NCBI GenBank assembly: GCA_947179155.2 | Contig: OX359273.1 | Location: 16,304,001-16,368,000, forward strand | Reading direction: 5' to 3' | DNA length: 64,000 nucleotides | Source: Hedera helix | Taxonomy: Eukaryota > Streptophyta > Magnoliopsida > Apiales > Araliaceae | In this document: positions 1 through 9,734 of the stretch, one piece after another | Layout: each line of letters begins with the position of its first letter | Position numbering within the stretch: the stretch's first letter is position 1 | Program-made: the position numbers and the translations under genes | The notes under the pieces: generated by a model | What the model was told of the DNA's origin: nothing | Databases searched by the model: none | Seen by the model: only the letters and a program-made list of their open reading frames with translations

Positions 1-690
1 ACTCATTTCTAATTTCATTCAACCCTGGCCAGGGATTTCTAAGTTGTCACTTATTGAATCACATAAGACATTATCTCCCTTTACTGGAAGTGATAGATCT
101 TTTGTTGATCATTCAACTATCTCTATGTGTACCTTATTATACCCAAGTATATCATTTGATATACCAGCAAGTCTTAAGGAATATGTTAAATTATAATTTA
201 GTACACATAAGATACTATGATGATCTCAAGTCCAATGATCACTTTACATAAGGAACTCCAATTGATAGACAAGTAAAACTCTATTAGGTATTCCTTGAGC
301 GAGTCACATTTAGTGAACTTATTCTCTAATAAGCACCTACATATTTGCTTTAGTATCTCTACACAAATGATTATGAGATCAATCATCCTCTTCGTAAGAG
401 CAAGCATAATATGTATCAATCTATCTGAATCTACTAATTCCTTTTTTAGTGATCCAATGATTAGGAACAATTTTAGTTTTAAACTATCTTGAATTTAGAT
501 CTCATTAGCATGATCCTCATCATGGTTCTAAAATCATTGCTCAAAAACTATGAGCTTATCCATTTAATTAATTTATCTAAATAATAATGAATAAAGAAAT
601 GTCTCGATACTTTTATTAATAAACGAATAAGATTACAAAGTAAATGCTTATCACATCAAATATGATTGGCTTGAGGGCATACTACTTTCA
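1..690 (-). repeat. Copia-1 3' LTR, partial (runs off window)
   Basis: The reverse complement begins TGAAAGTAGTATGCCC at 690 and matches the Copia-2 LTR copies at 47781 and 49750 and, further in, the resumed Copia-2 LTR at 54103 onward. It is preceded on the minus strand by the polypurine tract. Only 690 bp of an LTR that is about 1.84 kb in Copia-2 lies in the window. Small ORFs inside it (for example 198-470 on the minus strand) are not considered genes. Confidence 0.85.
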
Positions 691-708
691 ATCTCCCACT
701 TGCACTAA
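691..708 (-). other. Polypurine tract of Copia-1
   Basis: On the minus strand the purine-rich AGTGCAAGTGGGAGAT lies directly before the LTR start TGAAAG, the normal plus-strand priming site for Copia elements. The same tract precedes the Copia-2 3' LTR at 49735-49749. Confidence 0.75.
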
Positions 709-1002
709 AGTTAATGTGACGCCCCCAAATCACTATACTTACTATAGATGACTCGGTGCTCACTAAAAATGCTAAATCAATAGGTTTATAGATGATTTCC
801 TTTATTCTCAAACAAAGTTCTCATCTTAATTCCCAAAGATCTTTCATTCTTTTATATCAAGTCCTTGTAATTGATACAAGAGACTTAATACTCAAACCTA
901 ACATTTTATCCTTAATATTTAGATATTCTATGACTTTATATGTTCCAACATCCACGGCATTAAATCATTAGGACGGCTCTTGGAAACAGAGAATCTCGCG
1001 GT

Positions 1003-1080
1003 GAATGTTTACATCTTCACCCGTGATAAATGTTTGCATCTTTATCCGTGACAAATGGTTGTATCTTTGTCCGGTGCAAA
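1003..1080. repeat. About 29-bp imperfect tandem repeat in S1
   Basis: Three diverged copies of a unit with the core GTTTGCATCTTTATCCGTGA follow each other near the 3' end of the S1 LTR. Function unknown. Confidence 0.6.
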
Positions 1081-1472
1081 ATTCTCTTTCCGTACAGAAC
1101 ATTACCCAAATAGTTAAAACCCTCATTCGAAACATATTTGGTTATAGTGATATCTCTTCATATTAATAATCCTACTTATCCGACATTCAGAATAGTAATA
1201 ACGAGTTATACCTGGGTCCGAGGAACCTTAACGATGGATTTGACTAGTCAACATCGCTTAGTCCTATCTCGGATGTACAGCACTCACAAGTTATTTACCG
1301 ATCCTCATCCAGATAAATAGATCATTATTAATACTATGTTAAGTTTTAATAATTCTAAGTTTAATCAAAGTAAAGACGTAACAAGAGAATGTGATAAAAC
1401 TTGATAATATTTATATAATATTCTGTTACATGTGTTGAACTTGTTCTTATTACAAAATGTCATTATGACTAC

Positions 1473-3704
1473 TGTCGACGCCGGGATTTTCGTCGTTTCG
1501 TTTTTTAATAATTAAAAAAAATGTCCCTTTCCAATTTTAGCCTTTGGATTTAAGATGTGATTTATTGAAAAGGGTCGGCTTAGTGTCGACGGGGTTTTGA
1601 AATGTCGAATTTTTTATGAGCCAATTGACCAGAGTCGCCAGTTGGTATATTTGAAATGGATGTACCAACTCATCCGAATTTGTTTTCGTAATCGCTGGCT
1701 CATATGTGACTCCGATTAATTGGTCCGCAAACCGAGATTCATAGAGTTCGGGGGCTTGCTTAAGCGAGGGGAAGGTGTTAGGCACCCCCCGACTTCCGTG
1801 AAACACGGTTACCGCAATCTTGATATTTTCCTATCCTTTTTAAATCCTAAAATGTGTGGTTTGCGTGTGTGTGCGTGCGTGCCTAGATGAATGTTTGTGG
1901 TGCGTTTTGCATAAAAAGTTTGCTTTTATTTTATATGGCAAAAGTGTTTATCTGAAAAGTGTTTTGGACGTTCTCTGACCCAAATGACGAGGCTTCGCTT
2001 TTTTATAAGAAAGATTGATTTTAATTTCGAAAGCGTTTAGGGTTTTTTTATTTAGATGTCATTTTAAAAAAACAATAGTTTTAAACTTTTGTCAAATAGG
2101 AATCGAGACTATACATTGCCTTCTAACAGTTAATATAAATAAAACGAGGGCAACTTCTAGAACTCTTTAACCCTATGCACAAAGTTTAATGAAAACATTT
2201 ATTTATTTGCAAAATCATTTTTTATGACGTTTTAAAACCAACTAAAGCCTATTCATCAATCATGGATTAAAATTTGCCCAAAACACTTAACCTTTAAACC
2301 TCGTGAATCTAATATCCTAAATTTGATCACTTTTACAAAATCTTCATTATTTGCCTTATTTTGAAAACCATTTTTGAGTCGTAAATTAAAACAAGCATCC
2401 ACAACATGTCGGGGCTATCCACGGGCATGTGAGCCATCCAGACAACCCCAAACACCCACAATCACATATTTTTATTATCACGGGGCCTTAACCCGATCAC
2501 GATTGATATCGCGTTAAGGCCCGATATTACAAATACATCGCCATGGACCCTATGCCACGATTACATACACCCAAAACGTCCATCATCGGGATTCGACCAC
2601 TAGGATCTCCTCCCTAGGCTCACAACCATCCCATCACAGCATATCCAACACTAAAACAAATCTAACAAGCTCTAAACATTTGCTATCACTTTATATAACC
2701 CAAATATCACAACTTAATTACTACAACCCATCTATTATCACAACGAACAATATATCACCGTACGGATGTCATCAGGGTGTTAGGAGGAGTTACTTTCCGA
2801 TGGAAACCTCACTAACAACCCCTAATCCACGGATCATTATCCATACAACAACAAACTACACTACACAAACTCAAAACACAACATCAAACACACTAATATA
2901 AACAAAAAAACATCAAAAGAACACTCTTTTCACCTTGCAATACACCAATACGAGCTTTATATTCCAAGATTTGAGCCAAACTACAAGCAAATCTAAGCTA
3001 TTGGAGCAACAACACACAATTTATCACTCAAAAACACCTCCACCCGAGCCTTTCTCTCTCCTCCCGCGCTCCTTCTCTCTCTAAAAATCTATTTCTCTCT
3101 CTCTTTTTTTCTTCTCGGACGCAGATCTGGACGCTTAATAGACTGCCGAGACCAGCCGCAGGTGCATCTGCGGCTGGGCTCGGCAGCCGTCCGCGCCGAA
3201 CCTCGGATGTCGTGTGCCGTCCTCGAGCCTCGTGCCTGTCACCTTTGTCGGTGGCCGCGACTGCATCCGCGGCTGTCCGGCTCACTTTTCTCGATTTCCG
3301 TGCCATGCGGTCTTAATTCGGCAATTTCTGCGGTATTATTTTGGGAGGCTGTATTTTTGCAGTCCGGAACTCCCTGGGAAGCGTGCCATAGGGTTCTGGG
3401 AGGCTAGTTCGGAGGGTTGCGACTTGATGTAGCATTTGATAATTGTGCCCGGTGAGCGAGACCCCCGAACATTGTAAGCGGAGTGGCCATCAGTCGTCTT
3501 TTGTGGTCGGCTCAGGTTTTCTGGGTCAATTGTTCGTCTCGCCTCAAGTAACCGGATGCTCGTTGTCCGTTGTGGCGGCTTTGACCGTAAATCGCTGGAG
3601 TGGCTTTGTGTTGGGGTCCACCATTCTTTCCGCATGTCGGGTCAAATGACAATTTAGCCCTCCTGCCAGGATTAGTAGAGAAGTGCAAAATTTGGGTGTC
3701 TACA
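1473..3704 (-). repeat. 3' LTR of the Tat element
   Basis: 2232 bp, TGTAGACACCC...CGTCGACA on the minus strand. Nearly identical to the 5' LTR. It carries one copy fewer of a 22-bp GC-rich palindromic unit near 3160 and a pyrimidine-rich block at about 3049-3115. ORFs within it on either strand occur in both LTRs but resemble nothing I know. Confidence 0.93.
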
Positions 3705-3718
3705 GCTGCCCCTCTTTA
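3705..3718 (-). other. Polypurine tract of the Tat element
   Basis: AAAGAGGGGCAGC on the minus strand immediately before the 3' LTR. Its upstream end lies in one arm of a 13-bp perfect inverted repeat (3713-3725 with 3747-3759). Confidence 0.8.
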
Positions 3719-3759
3719 TCATGTCTATGGAATGAAATATGAAATGGACATGATAAAGA
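3713..3759. other. Hairpin next to the Tat polypurine tract
   Basis: TCTTTATCATGTC (3713-3725) and its exact reverse complement GACATGATAAAGA (3747-3759) enclose a 21-base loop. In the element RNA this would put part of the PPT in a stem. Confidence 0.7.
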
Positions 3760-3920
3760 AGTAGGCACCCGATGCATGAAATGCCAATATATATTTAACG
3801 ATGCCGCACATGCGTTCAGATGATGCGATGTCACATTCAATATGTTCATGTAGCGGTTATTTTTCAAGGTCACGAATGAACATTGGTCGGGTCTCGTTTC
3901 CGGCGGGTCGTTATGAGGGG

Positions 3921-4536
3921 TCAGGTATTGTTTCATGACTGGTCGTTTTGGAATTGGTCAGGTATCGTCTGTGACAGGTCGTTTTTGAATTGGTCAGGTA
4001 TCGTCTGTGACAGGTCGTTTTGGAATTGGTCAGGTATCGTATCTGACGGTCGGTTTTTTTTCAATTGGTCAGATATCGCATCTGACGGTCGGTTTTTCGA
4101 TGGGTCAGGCCTCGTATCTGACGGGTCGTTTTTCAATTGGTCAGGTCTCGTATCTGACGGGTCGTTTTTCAATTGGTCAGGTCTCGTATCTGACGGGTCG
4201 TTTTTCCATTGGTCAGGTCTCGTATCTGACGGGTCGTTTTTCGATGGGTCAGGCCTCGTATCTGACGGGTCGTTTTTCAATTGGTCAGGTCTCGTATCTG
4301 ACGGGTCATTTTTCAATTGGTCAGGTCTCGTATCTGACGGGTCGTTTTTCAATTGGTCAGGTCTCGTATCTGACGGGTCGTTTTTCAATTGGTCAGGTCT
4401 CGTATCTGACGGGTCGTTTTTCAATTGGTCAGGTCTCGTATCTGACGGGTCGTTTTTCAATTGGTCAGGTCTCGTATCTGACGGGTCGTTTTTCAATTGG
4501 TCAGGTCTCGTATCTGACGGGTCGTCTTTTATCGGT
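3921..4536. repeat. 36-bp tandem repeat array in the Tat 3' region
   Basis: About 17 head-to-tail copies of a 36-bp unit (TCAGGTCTCGTATCTGACGG is its first part). The first four copies are diverged and the rest nearly identical; a GATGGGTCAGGCC variant recurs 144 bp apart. Since 36 is divisible by three, long 12-residue-periodic ORFs appear on both strands (3883-4842 plus, 3933-4496 minus); I treat them as by-products. Tandem arrays in the 3' untranslated region are known for Tat/Ogre elements and can seed satellite DNA. Confidence 0.95.
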
Positions 4537-4539
4537 CAT

Positions 4540-5279
4540 GTGGTTTTAAAATCCTGTATTTTATCACGTGACACGCTACATGTTGACTCGGGGGAACAAA
4601 AGGGAGGCAAAAGGGTCACCGAGACCAGCCGCAGGTGCATCTGCGGCCAGCCGCAGATGCAGCTGCGGATAGGATCGGTCCTATTTCAGATCGCGACCCC
4701 TCACGATCTAGTCACTTTCTCACTTTTCTTTTCTCTCGTTCTCGGTTTTCCTCGTCCCCACCTAGCCTTTTCGTCTTTTGGGCAACTTTTGGGAAATTCT
4801 GCTCCGATTAAATCAGTCTACGCACCTTGGGTAACGTTTTAACTCCTTTTTCTTTGATTTTCGCTTTCATTTGACTATTCATTTGCTTGTTTGAATATTT
4901 TAATTTTATCAATGCATGCTTATATGTGATATTTGTGTTGCCCGTAGCATAGATAACTACCGGGTTTCGTAGAGATGCCTCATTATTTTGAAAATTTGTT
5001 TTATTCATTTTATGCATTTGAGGCATTATTTTCACTTGCATTCTGGGTTTGTTGGTTGCCTGACCAGATTAAACATGCCTGATTGTGCATGGGATGTCCA
5101 TTTTACAAACGAAACTCTGCCGAAATTTCGGGAAATTTAGTGCACCGCTAGGGACCTTATTTATGCATTTTCTATTTTCACACCATGCTATGCCACCCTA
5201 TTATTTCTAGCAATATGCAATAAGACTTTTGAAAGATACTGAGCTAAGGGTGTACCTTTTTTGTGATACCGTTCCAGTT
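4540..5279 (+). promoter_or_regulatory. Probable promoter/leader region of the antisense PMD gene
   Basis: No ORF. It contains a GC-rich palindromic repeat (4619-4668) and a pyrimidine-rich stretch (about 4705-4770) like a plant 5' leader. A GTAACG donor candidate at 4831 and an acceptor CCGTTCCAG at 5269-5277, two bases before the PMD start codon, would make a leader intron. A transcription start cannot be fixed by eye. Confidence 0.35.
4619..4668. repeat. GC-rich palindromic unit shared with the Tat LTR
   Basis: GAGACCAGCCGCAGGTGCAT starts an inverted-repeat segment (CCGCAGGTGCATCTGCGG and a second variant) that also occurs in both LTRs at about 3149-3178 and 19005-19050. Copy number differs between the three places. 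Confidence 0.8.
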
Positions 5280-7231
5280 ATGGATCCAGATGCTCCCAGT
5301 GGTTCCTCAGTGCCCCGAGCGTCGGGTGTCCGTCGTCGTAGAGCGACCTCTTCAGCTCCAGCTCCAGTCCTGACTCGCCATTCCCGTAGACTGGCTGAGT
5401 CTGTTATTCGCCCCGTTCAGCCTGATGTGGATGAGGACGCCCCAGCGGAGGCAGAGGCGGGTCCCTCGGGCACAGCGGCTCCTTCTCCCATGCGCCGGAC
5501 CTTACCCGGGGCCCGTGCTAGGATACCGGATCTGCTCGGTCCTGACCTCGGTCGTCACCCCTCTGCCTACCTTGCGGCTAACGAGGTATATTCGTTATTT
5601 AAATTCATTCAACCTTGTGAGATTATCGGGACTGACTGTTTCGGTGGCTGTCACAGGTTCCTGAGTTTACCCAGCCTCGGGGTAACTGGTTCAGCATTTA
5701 CACCCTCTACCACGCGTTGCATCCCGACTATAGGGGAATGGTAGACTCCTGGGGGTTCAGACATTTCTTTACTATTGCCCCTCGTCGATGTCCGTGGGGC
5801 TATATGAGGGCCCTGTCTGAGCGCTGGTTCCACCAGACCCAGTCGCTTCATCTACTGGACTGCGAGCTGTTGTTGACTCCTCTGGACTGGCGTTATATTA
5901 CCGGGGTGGAGTTCTCCGGACCCCGTGTTCCTCTGGAGCCGGACATCACTTCCGTAACCGTTCGATCCTTGTTGGGGTTCACTCCTCAGGATAAGGTCTT
6001 TAAGGCCCGCAGCATCCGATCCGGAGCTTTGGCTGTAGATGCCATTGGAGGGGCTCTTTCCGAGCCATTTCCCGAGGACCGCTCCGCTCGTGACTTCCTG
6101 CTCCGGCGTCTATTCCTGACTATCATGAGGGGCTGTTTTCTGGGGAACAACTCCTCGACCATTCATTTCAATATCGTCGGCGCTACTCGAGATGTGGATC
6201 GGATCGGGGACTATGACTGGGGTTCCTTCACCTTCGCCTATTTCCTCCATGGCCTTCGCCTTCGCTCAGAGGGGCAGACAGATGCCTGGCTGGGGTTTTA
6301 TCCTTTTATGCTGGTAAGTCCCATTCCTTTAGCCGCTTTATTTGTTTTATTCATTTGCCGTCCTTGGTACTTACGTCCCATTTTCTTTGTTTATCAGTTC
6401 TGGGCCTATGAGCGGCTACCCTGCTTGCGGCCGATTACCACCCTCGGTCCAGAGACTTATCCCCGGGGTCGTCGATGGCATCACAGCACTTTGGCGGAGA
6501 CCCCGGTGTCAGATAGCTTCTCCCACTGCCGGCTGCAGTTAGAGATGGTTTCTTCGGCGGACGTGACATGGGTTCCTTACACTGCGGATCATCTGGCGGC
6601 TGGCCTCGCCGGTGGTTATGCTGCGGACCAGGAGTTTGCCTTGTCCACTCGCCGTATTCCCTTCCTGACTTATGGTGGCTGGGAGCTGTATTTGGGGGAG
6701 CGAGCCATCAGATGCGTTTCCGGGGAGGTCCGGATCCCTTTCGCTCCCCCTTCCCGGAGATTCTGGTTCATGGATTCCCATCTCCCAGAAGCAGTGACAG
6801 CCGGGGAGGATGGATATATGCTGTCCGACGGCCCGCAGACGAGTGAGAGTTTTAGTGCCTGGTGGAGACCTCGTACCATTGGGCCTCAGACTCGGGCCAC
6901 TTTCTTCCTTGGGGATCTGGTTCACGGGTCGGTGATGATGACAGACTGGATGGAGTGTGTTCGGGCCCCCACCCACTCAGACCAGATTGCTTCCTTGACT
7001 CGGCAGGTGGACCAGTTGTCATCTTTCGTTCGGAGCTTGGGCCGGGATCCTGAGGAAGCTTATGCTGCAGACCCGTACGGACCTGACTTTGGCGCAGCTC
7101 CCGGCTTGTCGGATGCCCCTGCTCCGCCTTATTCCTGTCCCGATCTGAACTTCGGCGCTGAGGCTTCCATTCCCGGGGACGTGGGTCATGCGGACCAGTT
7201 TGATGATGACACCTTTATTGATGGCCTATAG
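5280..7231 (+). CDS. Antisense cargo gene 1: Plant Mobile Domain (PMD) protein, three exons
   Basis: Exons 5280-5585, 5657-6313 and 6398-7231 give 598 residues with no stop. Intron 1 (71 bp) is GTATAT...TGTCACAG and repairs the frame; intron 2 (84 bp) is GTAAGT...TTTATCAG, is a multiple of three and contains no stop, so an unspliced reading also looks open. Exon 1 encodes a disordered, basic and acidic region. From exon 2: DYRGMVDSWGFRHFF, then ERWFHQTQSLHLLDCE, LTPLDWRYITG, RDVDRIGDYDWGS and, joined across intron 2, FWAYERLPCLRP, all typical of PMD (PMD-C, MAIL1/MAIN-related). A short possible helix (IASLTRQVDQLSSFVRSLG) and an acidic tail follow. Cellular PMD proteins act in the nucleus in TE silencing and gene expression. 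It lies antisense to Tat pol and is probably expressed from its own promoter. Confidence 0.82.
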
Positions 7232-7464
7232 TGCGCCTGCTAGATTCCGATAGGCTAGGACCCCTGTATTTGCACCCGTTTGGTTTATTTGTCATTATTA
7301 TTTCTCATCCCATGTATTATGTACAGAATTATCTTTATTTCATGCATAACCTTTTCTTTATGATGATCCATTTATTCCTTTATAACCCTTATGATGCATG
7401 ATTTATTATATACGTGGATAAAGAAATTGACCCCTGTATAGTCTTTTGATACTGTTTTTTACAG
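7232..7464 (+). other. Spacer between the two antisense cargo genes
   Basis: AT-rich 233 bp ending in GATACTGTTTTTTACAG directly before the ATG of cargo gene 2. The end resembles the sequence before the PMD start codon (GATACCGTTCCAG at 5265-5277), suggesting that both start codons follow a 3' splice site. Confidence 0.45.
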
Positions 7465-9030
7465 ATGTCATCCCTGGATGTGGTTCGCGTGGGTCCTCGC
7501 GTCCCCTCAGGGATCCTTGGCAGGCTTCGCTTGTGGCTGGATAGTTTGCTACCCTCTGATCGTATCATCGCAGAGGGTCTTTTGGGACATTCCATGGCTC
7601 TTTTGTCATTTCAGGTGCCGCCGGGCTTTGTTGACGGCATTCTCAGTTGTTGGATCCCGGACAGACAGGTTTTCAGGTTTGGGCTGGAGTATCTGACTCC
7701 CACCCTTGAGGAGTATGCTCGCTTTACCGGTTTATCAGTGGATGGTCCTTGTGCACGGGTTACCTCTGGCCACATGCGCCGCCAGTTCCTGACTTTCACA
7801 GGCTTGCGGAGGACAGCTCTGTTATCTGCGATCTCTTCAAGCCATCTTGTTCCTCTATCCTTCTTGGTTGACAGATTTGGCTCAGTGGATAGCTTCTCTT
7901 GATTCTCCATTGATTTTTCCGTATCTGAGGAGCGCTGGGGCGCTTTGAGAGTGGATGTTTTGATGGCTTGTGTCATATCAGTTTTGTACATGCCTGCAGG
8001 GGATAACCTTCTGGATATGCGGGTTATTGCAGCGGTGCAGGCTCTCCAGGAGGATCATACCATTCTTCCCATGATATTAGCAGAGACTTACCTGTCGGCC
8101 TCATATTGTCATTCCTTCTCTGGTCGCATATTTAGGGGAAGCTCTATCTTGTTATATGTATGGTTCATGAGCCATCTCATACCCATCGGGCAGTTTCGTC
8201 GACACGGGTTCTGTTTCAGCCACAGCCTGGCCATGCAATTCTCATTTCGTCCCCGGCGATGCACGGATACAGCCTCATGGAGGGAGTTCTTATCGGCCAT
8301 TGAGGAGCCTTTCCATCTTCTGATCTATTCGGGTTATTGCTCCTTCCAGAGTTTCCTGACTCACGTGCCACCTTTTGATTTCCTCCCTCTCCTTGGCTTG
8401 AGGGGGGTGACGACTTATCATCCCTTAGCTGTCATGGGGCAGTTTGATCAGATGCAGGATCTCCATCTCTTTGCGGGAGCGGCTGACTACCGATTTCCCA
8501 TATCGCCTCAGACGGAGGGGGAGCTGTTGAGGGTATATGATCTTTGGTCCCATCGAGCCTCGGCCGATTTCGGGGATAGTCATCCTGGTCAGACACCCGC
8601 TTATCTGCTATGGTTGCGAGGAGGTTCTGATATTGCCGACTTTGACCAGATTGGGGCCTTGGATGGTCCTCGGGGACCTTTTCCGGTTGAGACCGGTTCA
8701 GATGTGGTCATTCCTCCGGAGCTTTCAGGATTAGCGCCCAGATCTGGTGTGGAAGAGGTTTCTACTTCGGTACATACCCATTCCCTTGACTTGGCGGACC
8801 GTATCCAGATACTAATGATTGAGGGTGCCAGGCTCCGGTCAGCTTTGAGTACTACTGAGACTGAGAGGGATAACGCCCACGCGGAGCGGGATGTTGCTGT
8901 ACTAGCTCGTGATGCCGCCCTATCTGCCAGAGATAGTGTTGTCGAGCAGGTCAGAGTTGTCATGGAGGGCCATTCTGCGACTGTTACCAGGGCTGCTGCT
9001 CTTTTGACTCAGATTGACATGATGGGCTAG
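7465..9030 (+). pseudogene. Antisense cargo gene 2: DUF7745-like plant protein, one in-frame stop
   Basis: One frame of 522 codons, antisense to the Tat gag-pol, broken only by TGA at 7900-7902. The N-terminal half has SFQVPPGFVDGILSCW and FRFGLEYLTPTLEEYARF, and after the stop come MILAETYLSASYCHSF and a hydrophobic WFMSHL segment. This order (FTFG-type motif, PTLEEY, AETY, coiled coil) recalls the plant DUF7745 / aminotransferase-like family found in mobile elements. The C-terminus (about 430-510) is a charged coiled coil. The ATG follows directly on TTTTTTACAG, a strong splice-acceptor-like sequence. After the TAG at 9028 the frame stays open 25 more codons to TAG at 9106-9108, so the end may be a second nonsense mutation. 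Biochemical role unknown; family assignment is from recollection. Confidence 0.7.
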
Positions 9031-9411
9031 CAGATTGCGGGTGAGCCGGAGATTTATGATGCCTCGACTATTCTGTCTATCCTGCTTCAGCTGGTCTCTG
9101 ACCTGTAGATGATTTTATTTCCTGCACAGACTATGTCAGTTTTATCACTTTTATTTAAAAGACAGACTTGTAAGCAAAATGTTTTGTATATATAGAGATA
9201 TTTATGGTTTTAGTCATTTCCCTTTTTGATGCATCGTCGCCCTCCATTGGATCCTCATTTTATCCAGCCGATCATGATTTCGATATATTGCCTCATTTCT
9301 TTCCTCAAGTCTTGATTGGAACTCCACAGATATTGCCGCGTGCCCCTTCGATTTCATCGGAGTGAGTCTCGGACTTTGGGCTAATTATGTGGCTAGGCTT
9401 GGGTAAGATTT

Positions 9412-9605
9412 GGAATGTATAGGGCTTCGGGGTTTTCAGAAAGTGGTTTCGGTATAGGGACAAGGTTTATTATTTGTATAGAACGGACCGGGCCATAACG
9501 GCTGAGTGTATTCGTCCAAAGTAAGGTTTCGGGTTTTCTGGAAATGGGTTTGGTATAGGGACAATATTTATTATTTTGTATAGAACGGACCGTGCCATGA
9601 TAGCT
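9412..9605. repeat. Diverged direct repeat, period about 110 bp
   Basis: Two copies (about 9412-9496 and 9522-9600) share GTATAGGGACAA and GTATAGAACGGACCG. They lie between the antisense cargo and integrase in the Tat 3' region. No coding capacity seen. The rest of 9109-9669 has no recognisable feature. Confidence 0.65.
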
Positions 9606-9668
9606 GCCTACGTACTCCCACAAGGTCGGGAGATCAGGTCCTACGTAGTTCGAGTTGCAAGGGAGATA

Positions 9669-9669
<1 letters not shown>

Positions 9670-9731
<62 letters not shown>
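9670..9731. repeat. (AT)n followed by a T homopolymer
   Basis: About 15 AT dinucleotides (9670-9700) followed by about 32 T. On the minus strand this is a stop codon for integrase immediately followed by poly(A) and (TA)n. Likely a replication-slippage microsatellite; length in the assembly may be unreliable. Confidence 0.9.

Positions 9732-9734
<3 letters not shown>

Noticed and set aside
198..470. Small ORF in the Copia LTR, also present at 54104-54295
   Set aside because: The two copies differ mostly by amino-acid-changing substitutions and one is truncated, so no sign of selection; LTR sequence explains the similarity.
3028..3649. Several 60-100-codon ORFs on both strands of the Tat LTR, repeated at 18878-19521
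   Set aside because: They overlap each other on both strands in a GC-richer part of the LTR and resemble no known protein.
3883..4842. 319-codon plus-strand ORF and 187-codon minus-strand ORF of 12-residue repeats
   Set aside because: They follow automatically from a 36-bp tandem repeat without stops; no domain, and both strands are open.
6539..6976. 145-codon minus-strand ORF opposite the PMD gene
   Set aside because: Shadow of the GC-rich PMD exon; no motif, and PMD reads convincingly on the plus strand.
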